A stretch of DNA of 23,684 nt, taken from assembly GCA_036563895.1 (NCBI GenBank), contig DATCLN010000087.1, positions 1 through 23,684 of the forward strand. Direction: 5' to 3'. Origin of the DNA: ZCTH02-B3 sp036563895. Lineage in GTDB: Bacteria; Bacillota; Bacilli; Paenibacillales; Paenibacillaceae. This document shows positions 1 to 6,895 of the stretch, piece by piece (the first letter of the stretch is position 1; the number at the start of each line of letters is the position of its first letter). The notes beneath the pieces are model-generated. The model was not told where the DNA came from and searched no databases. It saw only the letters and a list, made by a program, of their open reading frames with translations. A program made the position numbers and the translations under genes.

Positions 1-141
1 CTGGTGTTTGAGGAACTCTTAAATGACGTTTGCGCCACGTTTGGCCAACCTGAAGCCGTGGCCGTGGACGCCGGTTATAAGACGCCTTACATCGCCAAAC
101 TGCTGTTGGAGGAGCAGATCCAGCCTGTCATGCCCTACACG
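1..141 (+). mobile_element. IS1182-family transposase remnant (internal fragment)
   Basis: The first 47 codons read through without a stop and encode an internal piece of a DDE transposase. It includes the segment VDAGYKTPYIAKLLLEEQ, which matches the conserved second-aspartate region of IS1182-like transposases, followed by PVMPYT. Family resemblance stops at MPYT (base 141). The expected continuation (a GFF/YEYVYDEYYD-type stretch and the C-terminal catalytic region) is absent, and the DNA becomes the 3' end of a minus-strand SLH protein gene. The left edge is cut by the window. No terminal inverted repeat or target duplication is visible at the junction, so this is a deletion or recombination scar, or an assembly join, rather than a simple insertion. 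Family call is from motif recognition only. Confidence 0.7.
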
Positions 142-1750
142 GATTTTGTCGTGAAGCCTTACGAGCAGAACGGCCGCTTCTTCCCGCGTCAAATGGTCAA
201 ACGGCGCGAACGTGTCCCCGGATTTGCCGCCCATCAGGCCGAGCCGCGCGAGGGCCGAAATCCGCCAGTCGGAAATATCGTTGAACGGACGGTCCGCTTC
301 CATCCCGTTCACCGTCCTGTCGCCGGACAACAGCTTATAGACTTGGTGGAGAGCCAGGGCAAAGTAGTACCGGACGATCGGCTCCCGGTACAGGCCGTCG
401 GCGCGGAAAGGAACAAACCCGTTTTGCTTTGCCTTTCTGTAGGAAGCCGCCGCCCAGGCGCTGGGCGCGCTGTCCAGGTCGGCGACCGTGACGAAAATCG
501 CCCTCATGGGTCCGAAATATTGATCGATAAAAATGGCGCCAAACCCTTCCCCGAGCGCCCTGATCACGCCCGAATCGTCGACCTCGATCACTTCGGGATC
601 ACTGGAGTAAAAGGACGGCGCGAAGTCGCCCAAGGCGTCGTTCGCCTTGTCGACGCGGATTTGGAACGTTTCGCCCAGATCCAGCAAAATCTCATCCGCC
701 CTCGGCTCGTATTGCACGATCAAGGGAAAGAAGGTCGTCGTGTACGACAGGGACGTTTCGCGGCCGTCCTTGAGGTAAAGTCCGGTAATCGTCACTTCAA
801 AGGCGTCCTCCGGCTCGAACCGTTCAATGCCGTCCGGCCGGAAGATGACGGCAAACGGAACGCCTACGCGGTTCGTATCCACGTTGAAATATTTGCCTTC
901 CAAATCCTTGTCGCTGTGGTCGAAATGCCAGACGGCCCCGTCGCGGAGCCGGGTCAGCCGGACCCGGATATCGCCCGTCCGCGTGTTGTCGTACCGGTCG
1001 GGGTTCAACGTGACGGACCACGCGTCTTCCGGATCGAAAACTTCCAGCGGAAAATCTCCGGGAGCCGGCCAGTTGATGAAGTCGTAGTGAAAAGCCGAAC
1101 GGGGCCGGCTCTCGTCGATCGCGTACATGGAGGTCACTTCGCCCAGCGAGTCCGAATGGACGAACCCGAACATCGTTTTCGTCATGCGGGGATTCAGGAC
1201 CCACCGGCGGTGCCCCACCCGCGCAATGTTGGACGGATCGCTGTCGGACATGTACATGAGAACGCTTTTGTACAGCGTGGCGGAAACGGGCGGCCAGGTT
1301 GCTGCCGCTGGTCCCTCTGTAGCCCAGTTCGTACAGCGGGACGTCCATGCCGGCCGGGCGCTCCGGCCTGTGCTCCAGCACGCCGCGAACGGCATTGATG
1401 AGGCTTGCGGCCTGCTGCTGGTCGCGCAGCGTCCAATCGGGGACGATGTCGTCGGGAACGCCCGCCAGATACCGGACGAAATTGACCGCGTTGATGCCGT
1501 CCAGGATGTACGCGTCTTTCAGCCTCCCGGGCGAGAAGGGCACGCTGGTCCGCGGTACGGATTCGTAAATGCTGTCGTCCGTCATGTAACGGTAGTTCTG
1601 AAACATCGGCCTGTATTCGAGAAATTTGGCAAAGATGGCTTCACGGCTGCGCGCCGCCGTCCCCGCGGCGTACTGCTGCGCGGACGCCGGGGAAGCGGCC
1701 GCGGAGGCCAGGAGGAGGACGGCAACGGCCGCCGTCGCGATTTTGCGCAA
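142..1750 (-). pseudogene. secreted CAP-domain/Ig-like/SLH surface protein, frameshifted and 3'-truncated
   Basis: This is a secreted, cell-wall-associated protein by architecture. The start is TTG at 1750, preceded by GGAGGTGATT five bases away. The first residues form a signal peptide (charged MRKI, hydrophobic core, ASPASAQQ cleavage region). A CAP/SCP-like domain follows and includes GHRRWVLNPRM. Then come an Ig-like segment with SSDPEVIEVDDSG and at least one clear C-terminal SLH repeat (FNDISDW...LTREEAAVLLVRL). The reading frame shifts near 1288-1290: GTSGSNLAA lies in one frame and VSATLYKSVLMYMSD continues in another. One extra C, or two missing bases, would explain it. The 3' end is replaced after HDKI by transposase DNA, and the frame runs on to a stop at base 19 in foreign sequence. 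A sequencing error could explain the shift, but not the fused end. Confidence 0.75.
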
Positions 1751-1784
1751 GTACCAATCACCTCCGGACGCGGTTCGGGGCAAA

Positions 1785-1840
1785 CAAAAACTCCCCTCAC
1801 GGCAACCCTGAATTTTCGGGGTTCCGCTTTGCGGGGAGCC
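1785..1840 (-). terminator. rho-independent terminator after the PNPOx-like gene
   Basis: On the minus strand CTCCCC (1833-1838) pairs with GGGGAG (1791-1796), followed directly by TTTTTGTTTG. Inside lies a second small hairpin (AACCC...GGGTT around 1804-1823). It sits about 57 bases past the stop of the PNPOx-like gene and 35 bases before the start of the CAP/SLH gene. It can therefore end the upstream operon or act as an attenuator in the leader of the CAP/SLH gene; the sequence does not decide between these. Confidence 0.65.
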
Positions 1841-1897
1841 TGTCGGTTTGCATGCGGGAAACTTCTGGAAGCCTTGTCCGGGCTCCCGGATCGGGCC

Positions 1898-2377
1898 TTA
1901 AGGATTGGCCTGATGGGCGGCTTTCTTTCGCAGGGCTTCGAACACCTGCTGGTCCAGGCGGTCCGCCGCCCGTTTGTCGTAGATCTTTTCGTATTCCGGC
2001 AGGGACGTCAGCCTCGCGCCGTAGAACATCGCGTCCCGGACTTCGCGGATTTCCACGTCGATGCCGGCCAGCGCGAACGGCACGCCTTCCAGGCGTTCCG
2101 TCCACACGTCGGCGGTCCCGTACACGGCGTACACCTTGTTGTCCCCGAACAGCGTCAGGCAGGTGTCCGGACAGGCTTTCAGATTGCCGACCAGCCGCGA
2201 CCGGGCGTCCACCGCGAACCGGAGCCTGCGCGGGTCCACGGCGAGGATCCACGAGATGGCGCTGGACGTGGGCCCGCCCGTCTCGGCGTCCCGCGTGTGA
2301 AGCAGGACGAAGGTTTCCTTCTGGAGCACCTGGAACATGGACTCCGGAAGTTCGGTCATCGGTTCCGCTTTCGGCAT
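1898..2377 (-). CDS. pyridoxamine 5'-phosphate oxidase-like (FMN-binding split barrel) protein
   Basis: This 159-residue cytoplasmic protein has the look of the PNPOx-like split-barrel family. It has a short N-terminal helix (MFQVLQKETFVLLHT), then GGPTSSAISWILAVDPRRLRF and the segment DARSRLVGNLKACPDTCLTLFG. The last is typical of flavin-binding barrels, where strand residues and an Arg/Lys-rich loop contact FMN phosphate. The C-terminal part contains an MFYGARLTSLPEYEKIYD helix. The start is ATG at 2377 behind GGAGGAAG; an in-frame ATG farther upstream lacks such a site. It is the last of four consecutive same-strand genes, 64 bases after the LCP gene, and is followed by a terminator. Substrate and true cofactor are unknown, and the family includes heme- and F420-binding members. 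No enzymatic role can be inferred from the neighbours. Confidence 0.75.
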   Translation of the reverse strand: MPKAEPMTELPESMFQVLQKETFVLLHTRDAETGGPTSSAISWILAVDPRRLRFAVDARSRLVGNLKACPDTCLTLFGDNKVYAVYGTADVWTERLEGVPFALAGIDVEIREVRDAMFYGARLTSLPEYEKIYDKRAADRLDQQVFEALRKKAAHQANP

Positions 2378-2441
2378 GATCTTCCTCCTCGGATAGGGAT
2401 GTTGAACAGGCTGCCCGAAGGCGCGCGGTTTTCCGTCCGGA

Positions 2442-3545
2442 TCAGGATGCGGCGGCGGATACCGCATCGCCTCCCGCTTCCGCGGGCCGGCCTTCGGGGC
2501 TCATTTCCTCTTCCAGCGCCTGCTTCGCCCTCCGGTAGCTTTCCGGGTCCACGTAGACGTACGGGCTTTTCCAGGTTCCTTCCAGATGGACGAACCGGAT
2601 ATCGGAGGGGTTGATGTCGTAATACGTCCGGATCAGGTTGGTGATCTGGGCCTTCGGAATGTCGGTCTGCACGTTGCCGCCGACGGCGCGGATGATGTCG
2701 TCCAGTTTGGCGATGCCGCCCAACGACTTTAGTTTGTCCACGACCGCCTTCATCACGCGGGCCTGCCGCTCGTTGCGCTCGAAGTCGCTGGACTCCCGCG
2801 TGCCGTCGTTGGATTTGCGATAGCGCACAAAGTCAAGGGCCTGTTTGCCGTCCAGCACCTGTTCGCCCTTTTTCAGATTGATGTTCGTGCCGTCCACGGT
2901 GTCCGTGTAGCGCATATCCTGGTCGACATAGACGCGCACGCCGCCCACCGCGTCCACGACATCGATGAATCCCTGGAAATCGATGACGACGGTATACTGG
3001 ATGTCGATGCCGAAATACGCCGACAGGAACGTCCGCATCTGCTCCATGGCGTCCAGCTGCGCGGCCTCTCCCTGCAGCTTCTTCCCGTTGCGGGCGTTCT
3101 GCAGGAAACGGGCGTATTTCTCGTTCGCCTTGGTGTTGGCGTAACCCGGAACCTCGAGGAGGGAGTCGCGCGGAATGGTCACCACGGTCGCCGTGTCCGT
3201 CCGGGGATTCATCGCCGCCACCATGATCACGTCGGTGTTCATGGAGCCCGTGGCCTTTCGGTAATCCAGGCCGAGCAGCGCTATGGCCAGCGGTTTCACC
3301 TGGGCGCGGTCTTCCCTGGCCACGGCGGTCCTGTCGTCGGTGACGCCCGGCAGCTCCGGCAGCGCCACATCGTCCAGGGCCTGGTTGGCTTCGTGGTAAA
3401 TCATGGATATATAATATGCGGCCAAGATCGCCGTTGCCGTGCAGAACGCAAGAAGCGACCATACCAGCCAGCGGCGCCTTGCCCGGCGCTTCCTTTTGCC
3501 GCCCAGGCGCGCGGATCTCGGCGGCAGAGCGGATTCCTGACTCAT
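2442..3545 (-). CDS. LytR-CpsA-Psr (LCP) family cell-wall glycopolymer ligase
   Basis: This 367-residue protein is a single-pass membrane enzyme. It has a basic N-terminus (KRKRRARRR), a transmembrane helix at about residues 26-48, and an extracellular LCP domain. Hallmarks are LLGLDYR, the MNTDVIMVAAMNP strand, IPRDSLLEVPG (catalytic-site Arg/Asp), VVIDFQGFIDVVDAVGGV, and the DFVRYRKSNDGTRESSDFERNERQ region, which supplies the Arg residues that bind pyrophosphate. LCP enzymes transfer undecaprenyl-linked glycopolymers (teichoic acids, capsule and similar) to peptidoglycan. The start is ATG at 3545 after GAGGTGAAC. It lies in a run of four minus-strand genes, 59 bases after the small conserved gene. 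The alanine-rich tail (GGDAVSAAAS) is probably disordered. Which polymer it attaches cannot be told from here. Confidence 0.92.
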   Translation of the reverse strand: MSQESALPPRSARLGGKRKRRARRRWLVWSLLAFCTATAILAAYYISMIYHEANQALDDVALPELPGVTDDRTAVAREDRAQVKPLAIALLGLDYRKATGSMNTDVIMVAAMNPRTDTATVVTIPRDSLLEVPGYANTKANEKYARFLQNARNGKKLQGEAAQLDAMEQMRTFLSAYFGIDIQYTVVIDFQGFIDVVDAVGGVRVYVDQDMRYTDTVDGTNINLKKGEQVLDGKQALDFVRYRKSNDGTRESSDFERNERQARVMKAVVDKLKSLGGIAKLDDIIRAVGGNVQTDIPKAQITNLIRTYYDINPSDIRFVHLEGTWKSPYVYVDPESYRRAKQALEEEMSPEGRPAEAGGDAVSAAAS

Positions 3546-3604
3546 GCGTTCACCTCATACGGCTTTGGTCCCCGGGCAGTTTCTCCGGCCAGGGCGTGCT
3601 TTCG

Positions 3605-3868
3605 TCATTCCGGGTAAAGGTCGCGCATCAGCTGTTCGGCTGCCTCCCGGTCGAACCAGACGGTGCGGGGCGCCTCTTCCCGAACCGTATAGGTCATGTG
3701 GATTTTGTCGTCATCCATCGAAGTGATTTCAAACGACGTCAGGCCATGGTCCTCGGCGAGCACCCGTGCGAACCAGTCGAGGGATTCCTTGGCCGCCGTG
3801 TCGCCGGGCCGCGCGTCGGCCAGAAGCCGAAGCTGCAGCCAATAAAACAGGGCGTCCGTCAGACGCAT
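3605..3868 (-). CDS. small conserved hypothetical protein (87 aa)
   Basis: I do not recognise this family. The chosen start (ATG, 3868) follows GAGAGGAGCGG and gives MRLTDALFYWLQ. The longer open frame upstream is Arg/Pro-rich and looks non-coding. The product is small, soluble and acidic (calculated by eye: many D/E), with an N-terminal helix-like half (ALFYWLQLRLLADARPGDTAAKESLDWF) and a C-terminal strand-rich half (SFEITSMDDDKIHMTYTV). It has no signal peptide, membrane helix or cysteine cluster. It lies between the YlaH-like gene (76 bases upstream) and the LCP gene (59 bases downstream), and is probably co-transcribed with both. Codon usage resembles its neighbours, which supports a real gene. 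Confidence 0.65.
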   Translation of the reverse strand: MRLTDALFYWLQLRLLADARPGDTAAKESLDWFARVLAEDHGLTSFEITSMDDDKIHMTYTVREEAPRTVWFDREAAEQLMRDLYPE

Positions 3869-3944
3869 CGTTTTCCGCTCCTCTCGGGCCGGAGCGAACG
3901 GGCGGACCGCCGCCGATCCTCGGGGTGTCAGGTTGTCGGGCTTC

Positions 3945-4385
3945 TCACCGGTTTTCCGCCTTTGCCGCCTCGTCCGCAACGCCCGCGCCTTCCGCGGAAA
4001 CTTCCCCTTCCGGTTTCCCGGCGCCGGCCGCCGCTTCCGGTGCTATCCCGTCATCGGGGGTTAATCCGCCCTCCTCGCCGTCCCGGCCGGCTTCCCTGCC
4101 TTCCGGAGCCCCGGAGCCGCGGCTTCGACTCAGACGCCGGCGGATGTTGACCAGCAGCACGAGGACGGCGGTTCCGGCCAGAATCGGCACGATGGGCAGA
4201 CGGTCATGCTGCAGGATCCAAAGCAGCCATGAACCGGCGGCCATGAATATGTACAGGAATACTTCCTTGAGCAGCGGCAGCCTTCCCGCCCGGAACACGT
4301 TGTTGAAAACGTAGATGCAAAGCCCGAAGATGATGAAATACGAAACGACCGGGTGGTCGTGCAACCATTGCTGCAGGTGCTGCAT
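3945..4385 (-). CDS. YlaH-like membrane protein with disordered C-terminal tail
   Basis: This 146-residue protein resembles the YlaH family of Bacillales. It has a short N-terminus (MQHLQQWLHDHPVVSYFI) and three hydrophobic stretches: YFIIFGLCIYVFNNVF, LLKEVFLYIFMAAGSWLLWIL, and LPIVPILAGTAVLVLLVNI. A basic stop (RRRLSRSRG) follows, then a tail of about 55 residues rich in Gly, Glu and Ala. The start is ATG at 4385, with AAGGAAAGG about 12 bases upstream. The longer frame reaching 4508 is rejected because it runs across a clear promoter (4455-4483) and its start site. Function of the family is not established to my knowledge. It is the first gene of the probable 4.4-1.9 kb operon. The long charged tail may be lineage-specific. 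Confidence 0.7.
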   Translation of the reverse strand: MQHLQQWLHDHPVVSYFIIFGLCIYVFNNVFRAGRLPLLKEVFLYIFMAAGSWLLWILQHDRLPIVPILAGTAVLVLLVNIRRRLSRSRGSGAPEGREAGRDGEEGGLTPDDGIAPEAAAGAGKPEGEVSAEGAGVADEAAKAENR

Positions 4386-4414
4386 GCGGTCCCGCCGCCT
4401 TTCCTTCACGCGCA

Positions 4415-4439
4415 AAACGTCGACGGTCTGTCGACGTTT
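4415..4439. promoter_or_regulatory. perfect inverted repeat just inside the ylaH-like transcript
   Basis: AAACGTCGAC (4415-4424) and GTCGACGTTT (4430-4439) are exact reverse complements, separated by five bases. The predicted transcription start of the adjacent minus-strand promoter is near 4448, so the repeat covers roughly +9 to +33, upstream of the gene start at 4385. It could be a repressor operator or a 5'-UTR hairpin. I do not recognise the sequence as a known operator. Confidence 0.6.
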
Positions 4440-4454
4440 GTCCGCATCCATTTC

Positions 4455-4483
4455 ATTATAAGCCAGAAACCGGCCGATTTCAA
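4455..4483 (-). promoter_or_regulatory. sigma-A-type promoter of the ylaH-like/LCP operon
   Basis: On the minus strand TTGAAA (4478-4483) is followed 17 bases later by a consensus TATAAT (4455-4460). It lies 70 bases upstream of the ylaH-like start and points into the four-gene run. The spacing and hexamers match the housekeeping sigma factor encoded in this window. Confidence 0.75.
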
Positions 4484-4534
4484 AACGCGGGAGCGCTGCC
4501 GGATCCATCCGCCGCAGTTAATACAGCAATTTCC

Positions 4535-4557
4535 GCAATAAGACCGGCTGCCCGGTC
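4535..4557 (-). terminator. possible weak terminator after the small membrane-protein gene
   Basis: On the minus strand a perfect 6-bp stem GACCGG/CCGGTC with a four-base loop is followed by TTATTGC. It is 86 bases past the stop at 4643 and just upstream of the ylaH-like promoter. The U-tract is poor, so this is tentative. Confidence 0.35.
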
Positions 4558-4642
4558 GCACCCTAAATCATCGCAGACCTCGGCCGGCCATAACCCTCAT
4601 GGAGTCGGGGCCGGCGCACGACGAGCCGGCTCGGCTCGGACG

Positions 4643-5128
4643 TCACCACAAGCGGGGTTTTCGCACCACGAGCCAGCTGCCCAGGGCGATCAGCGCCGCG
4701 GCCAGCAGGTAGGCGCCCCACGTCCACAGCAGCGTCACCCCGAACAGCACCAGGGAAAGCACCGCGAGGGACACGGACGCCAGCCAGAGATAGCGCGACC
4801 GCGAGTTGCCGAACAGGTGATACTCGTACAAACCGACGGCGACCGCCAGCAGAAAGAACGGCCACAGGTATTTCATCGGCTTCCAGCCGAACCAGTTCCC
4901 GATCAGCAGCAAAATGGACACGACGGTCAGAATTCCGGCGGGAACGAGGGCGATCGAGGGGATGACCCTGCCAAAGACGAGCACGTGGAGCAAAATGCCC
5001 GGCACGAGGATGAACAGCGGCCAAAACATGGCGCCCAGGACGGCGAACACGCCGAGCTTGCCGAGAAGGATGACGACGCCGGCAATCAGGATGAAAATGC
5101 CGACAGAATACGACGACTGCCTGTTCAT
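4643..5128 (-). CDS. small polytopic membrane protein (161 aa), function unknown
   Basis: The protein is almost entirely hydrophobic, with about five membrane segments. It opens MNRQSSYSVGIFILIAGVVILLGKLGVF. Later segments include WPLFILVPGILLHVLVFG, LVPAGILTVVSILLLIGNWFGW, YLWPFFLLAVAVGLYEYHLFG and a C-terminal pair around LVLFGVTLLWTWGAYLLAAALIALGSWLVV. Its pattern of short GxxxLLxxxG membrane helices resembles the LiaF-type/DUF5668 small membrane proteins of Firmicutes, but I cannot assign it firmly. The start ATG at 5128 follows GGGGGAG ten bases upstream. It is separated from neighbours on both sides by more than 130 bases, so it may be a single-gene unit. Confidence 0.75.
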   Translation of the reverse strand: MNRQSSYSVGIFILIAGVVILLGKLGVFAVLGAMFWPLFILVPGILLHVLVFGRVIPSIALVPAGILTVVSILLLIGNWFGWKPMKYLWPFFLLAVAVGLYEYHLFGNSRSRYLWLASVSLAVLSLVLFGVTLLWTWGAYLLAAALIALGSWLVVRKPRLW

Positions 5129-5285
5129 GCCGAAAAGACTCCCCCGAACCGTTTGATATTTAGTGTAAAGGAAATTGGGGGAAAAAACCAGTTGCCGCCG
5201 CAGGCCTTCGACTTATGTCACGGATGGGTCTTCGCGCCCGCCGGAGCCGGAAGGGCGCGACTTTGGTCCCGGTTTGCGCGCATCC

Positions 5286-5957
5286 TTACATCCGTCTCCG
5301 CCAGGGAAGCGCCGCGCAGATGAGCAAGGCGGCGGCCAGCGAAGGAGCGGCAATCACCCACGGTTCCGGAAGCGCGGAAATCCAGCATTGCCAGGCCGGA
5401 TCGTCCACCGCGAGATCCCCCGCCGTGTACGCCAGGAGCGCTCCGCCGACCACCATCAGCCAGGGCAGCCGCTCCAGCAGGCGGATGAGCGCCGCGCTTC
5501 CCCAGATGACCAGCGGAATGCCCGCGGCCACGCCCGCAATCAGCAAAGGCAGATTGTCCCGGGCGACGGCGGCCACCGCCAGCACGTTGTCGAAGCTCAT
5601 CGCCAGATCGGCGGCAATCACCGTTCCGACGGCGCCGCCCAGCGTGGCGTCCGTCCGGGTCCGGTCGCCGTGCTTCCGGCCTTTCCGGCCGCCTTTTAAA
5701 AGCTGCAGGGCGACCGCAAAGAGCAGCGCGGCCCCCAGGGTCGGCAAATAGGGCGTCCTGAGCAGGGCCGCGGCGCCGGCCGTCAGCGCGGCGCGCAGCG
5801 CCACGGCGGCGCCGGTCCCCCACCAGACGACCCGCCTGCGGTCGCGGGCGGGCAGCCTTTGCGCCGCCATGGCGATGACGAGGGCGTTGTCTCCGCTGAG
5901 CAGCAGGTTGAAGAGGGCGATTTCCGAAATCGCGAGCAGCCCGCCGGTTTCCGCCAT
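5286..5957 (-). CDS. TerC-family integral membrane protein (YjbE/YkoY type), copy 1
   Basis: This 223-residue polytopic membrane protein shows the two TerC signatures: NLLLSGDNALVIAMAAQ near residue 20 and DLAMSFDNVLAVAAVA in the middle. The Asp/Asn residues there are thought to line a metal-ion path. Short TerC proteins of Bacillales (YceF/YkoY/YjbE) are linked to manganese export or loading of secreted metalloenzymes; that is family knowledge, not visible here. The start is ATG at 5957 after GGGAGGTG; an open frame extends upstream but lacks coding character. Hydrophobic segments follow the usual 6-7 helix pattern, and a basic linker (GGRKGRKHGDRTRTD) splits the two halves. It is divergent from a second TerC gene starting at 6089 and has a more Ala/Arg-rich composition than that copy. 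Confidence 0.9.
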   Translation of the reverse strand: MAETGGLLAISEIALFNLLLSGDNALVIAMAAQRLPARDRRRVVWWGTGAAVALRAALTAGAAALLRTPYLPTLGAALLFAVALQLLKGGRKGRKHGDRTRTDATLGGAVGTVIAADLAMSFDNVLAVAAVARDNLPLLIAGVAAGIPLVIWGSAALIRLLERLPWLMVVGGALLAYTAGDLAVDDPAWQCWISALPEPWVIAAPSLAAALLICAALPWRRRM

Positions 5958-6088
5958 GTCCGCACCTCCCTGGGCGATATGTATGTACAAGCCGGTGCGG
6001 ATATGCGGAAAAAAGAGGACGTTTTTCCCGAATCTCTCTTCCCTTTTGCCCGTATAACCAATAGAATGGACATTTGGGAGGGTCAGCA

Positions 6089-6817
6089 TTGGACTTTTAT
6101 TCAGCGGAATTTTGGTCGGCACTGGCAGGAATCTTTTTCATCAACCTTTTGCTGAGCGGGGACAACGCCCTCGTCATCGCGATGGCATCCCGGAACCTGC
6201 CGAAGGAGCTGCAGAAAAAGGCCATCTTCTGGGGCATGGCGGGTGCCATCCTGGTTCGTGTCATCTCGACCATTCTGATCATGTATCTTCTGCGCATCCC
6301 CTATCTGCTCGCCATCGGCGGTCTCATCCTGGTCTGGATCTCCTTCCGGTTGCTGGTGGAAGACGAGAAAAAGCACGGGGAAGTGAAAGCCGGCTCCTCC
6401 CTTGGCGCCGCGGTCCGCACCATCGTCATCGCGGACGCCGCCATGGGACTGGACAACGTCCTCGCCATCGCCGGCATGGCAAGGGGCAACGCATGGCTCA
6501 TCGTCTTCGGTCTGCTCATCAGCATCCCGATCGTGATCTGGGGCAGCACCCTGTTCCTTGCCCTGCTGAGACGGTTTCCCTGGATCATCTACCTGGGCGC
6601 GGGCCTGCTTGCCTACACCGCCGCCGAAATGATCCTCGAGGAAGAACGGCTCGCTTTCCTGCACCACCACAACCCGATGATCACCTGGCCGTTCACCATC
6701 GCGGTGATCGCGCTGGTCATCGTGGCCGGCCTGTGGGTGAACACCGCCAGGGCGCGCAAAGCCGCCGCGGCCAAACACGCGGAACCGGCTTTGGCCGTGG
6801 AAGAGAACCGCGAATAA
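6089..6817 (+). CDS. TerC-family integral membrane protein (YjbE/YkoY type), copy 2
   Basis: This 242-residue membrane protein is a paralogue of the divergent gene at 5286-5957. It has the same signatures, NLLLSGDNALVIAMASR and DAAMGLDNVLAIAGMA, plus the shared block PIVIWGSTLFLALLRRFPW and LGAGLLAYTAAEM. The start is TTG at 6089, six bases after GGGAGGG (6076-6082). The upstream in-frame TTG at 6074 overlaps that site and is rejected. The C-terminus adds a histidine-bearing loop (LAFLHHHNPMITWPF), a last helix and a charged tail. A strong bidirectional terminator follows immediately. A role in divalent-metal (manganese) transport is known for relatives and is inferred here. The two copies have different linkers and tails, suggesting separate jobs or a heteromeric complex. 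Confidence 0.92.
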   Translation: MDFYSAEFWSALAGIFFINLLLSGDNALVIAMASRNLPKELQKKAIFWGMAGAILVRVISTILIMYLLRIPYLLAIGGLILVWISFRLLVEDEKKHGEVKAGSSLGAAVRTIVIADAAMGLDNVLAIAGMARGNAWLIVFGLLISIPIVIWGSTLFLALLRRFPWIIYLGAGLLAYTAAEMILEEERLAFLHHHNPMITWPFTIAVIALVIVAGLWVNTARARKAAAAKHAEPALAVEENRE

Positions 6818-6831
6818 AGCCTGCCATGCAA

Positions 6832-6876
6832 CAAAAAAAACTCCCGCTGCGAAGGATCGCGGTCGGGAGTTTTTTC
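6832..6876. terminator. bidirectional rho-independent terminator between terC and thiI
   Basis: A-tract (6833-6840), then CTCCCGCTGCGA, a loop AGGA, TCGCGGTCGGGAG, then a T-run (6870-6875). The stem is 12 bp with one bulged T and is flanked by A and T tracts, so it works on both strands. It closes the plus-strand terC gene and the minus-strand thiI gene that converge on it. Confidence 0.92.
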
Positions 6877-6895
6877 ATGCTTTTTTCGTCAGTAG

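Noticed and set aside
1797..1890. Possible cyclic-di-GMP (GEMM) riboswitch upstream of the CAP/SLH gene
   Set aside because: Minus-strand GCAAACC and CGCAAAGC are present, but the required hairpin between them and the downstream pairing are missing. The region is better read as a terminator with an internal hairpin.
3869..3979. Longer start for the 87-residue hypothetical protein
   Set aside because: The extension is Arg/Pro-rich and overlaps the 3' end of the YlaH-like gene, while the internal ATG has a good RBS.
5958..6088. yybP-ykoY manganese riboswitch between the TerC genes
   Set aside because: The gap is only 131 bases and I see no conserved internal-loop sequence or alternative terminator on either strand.
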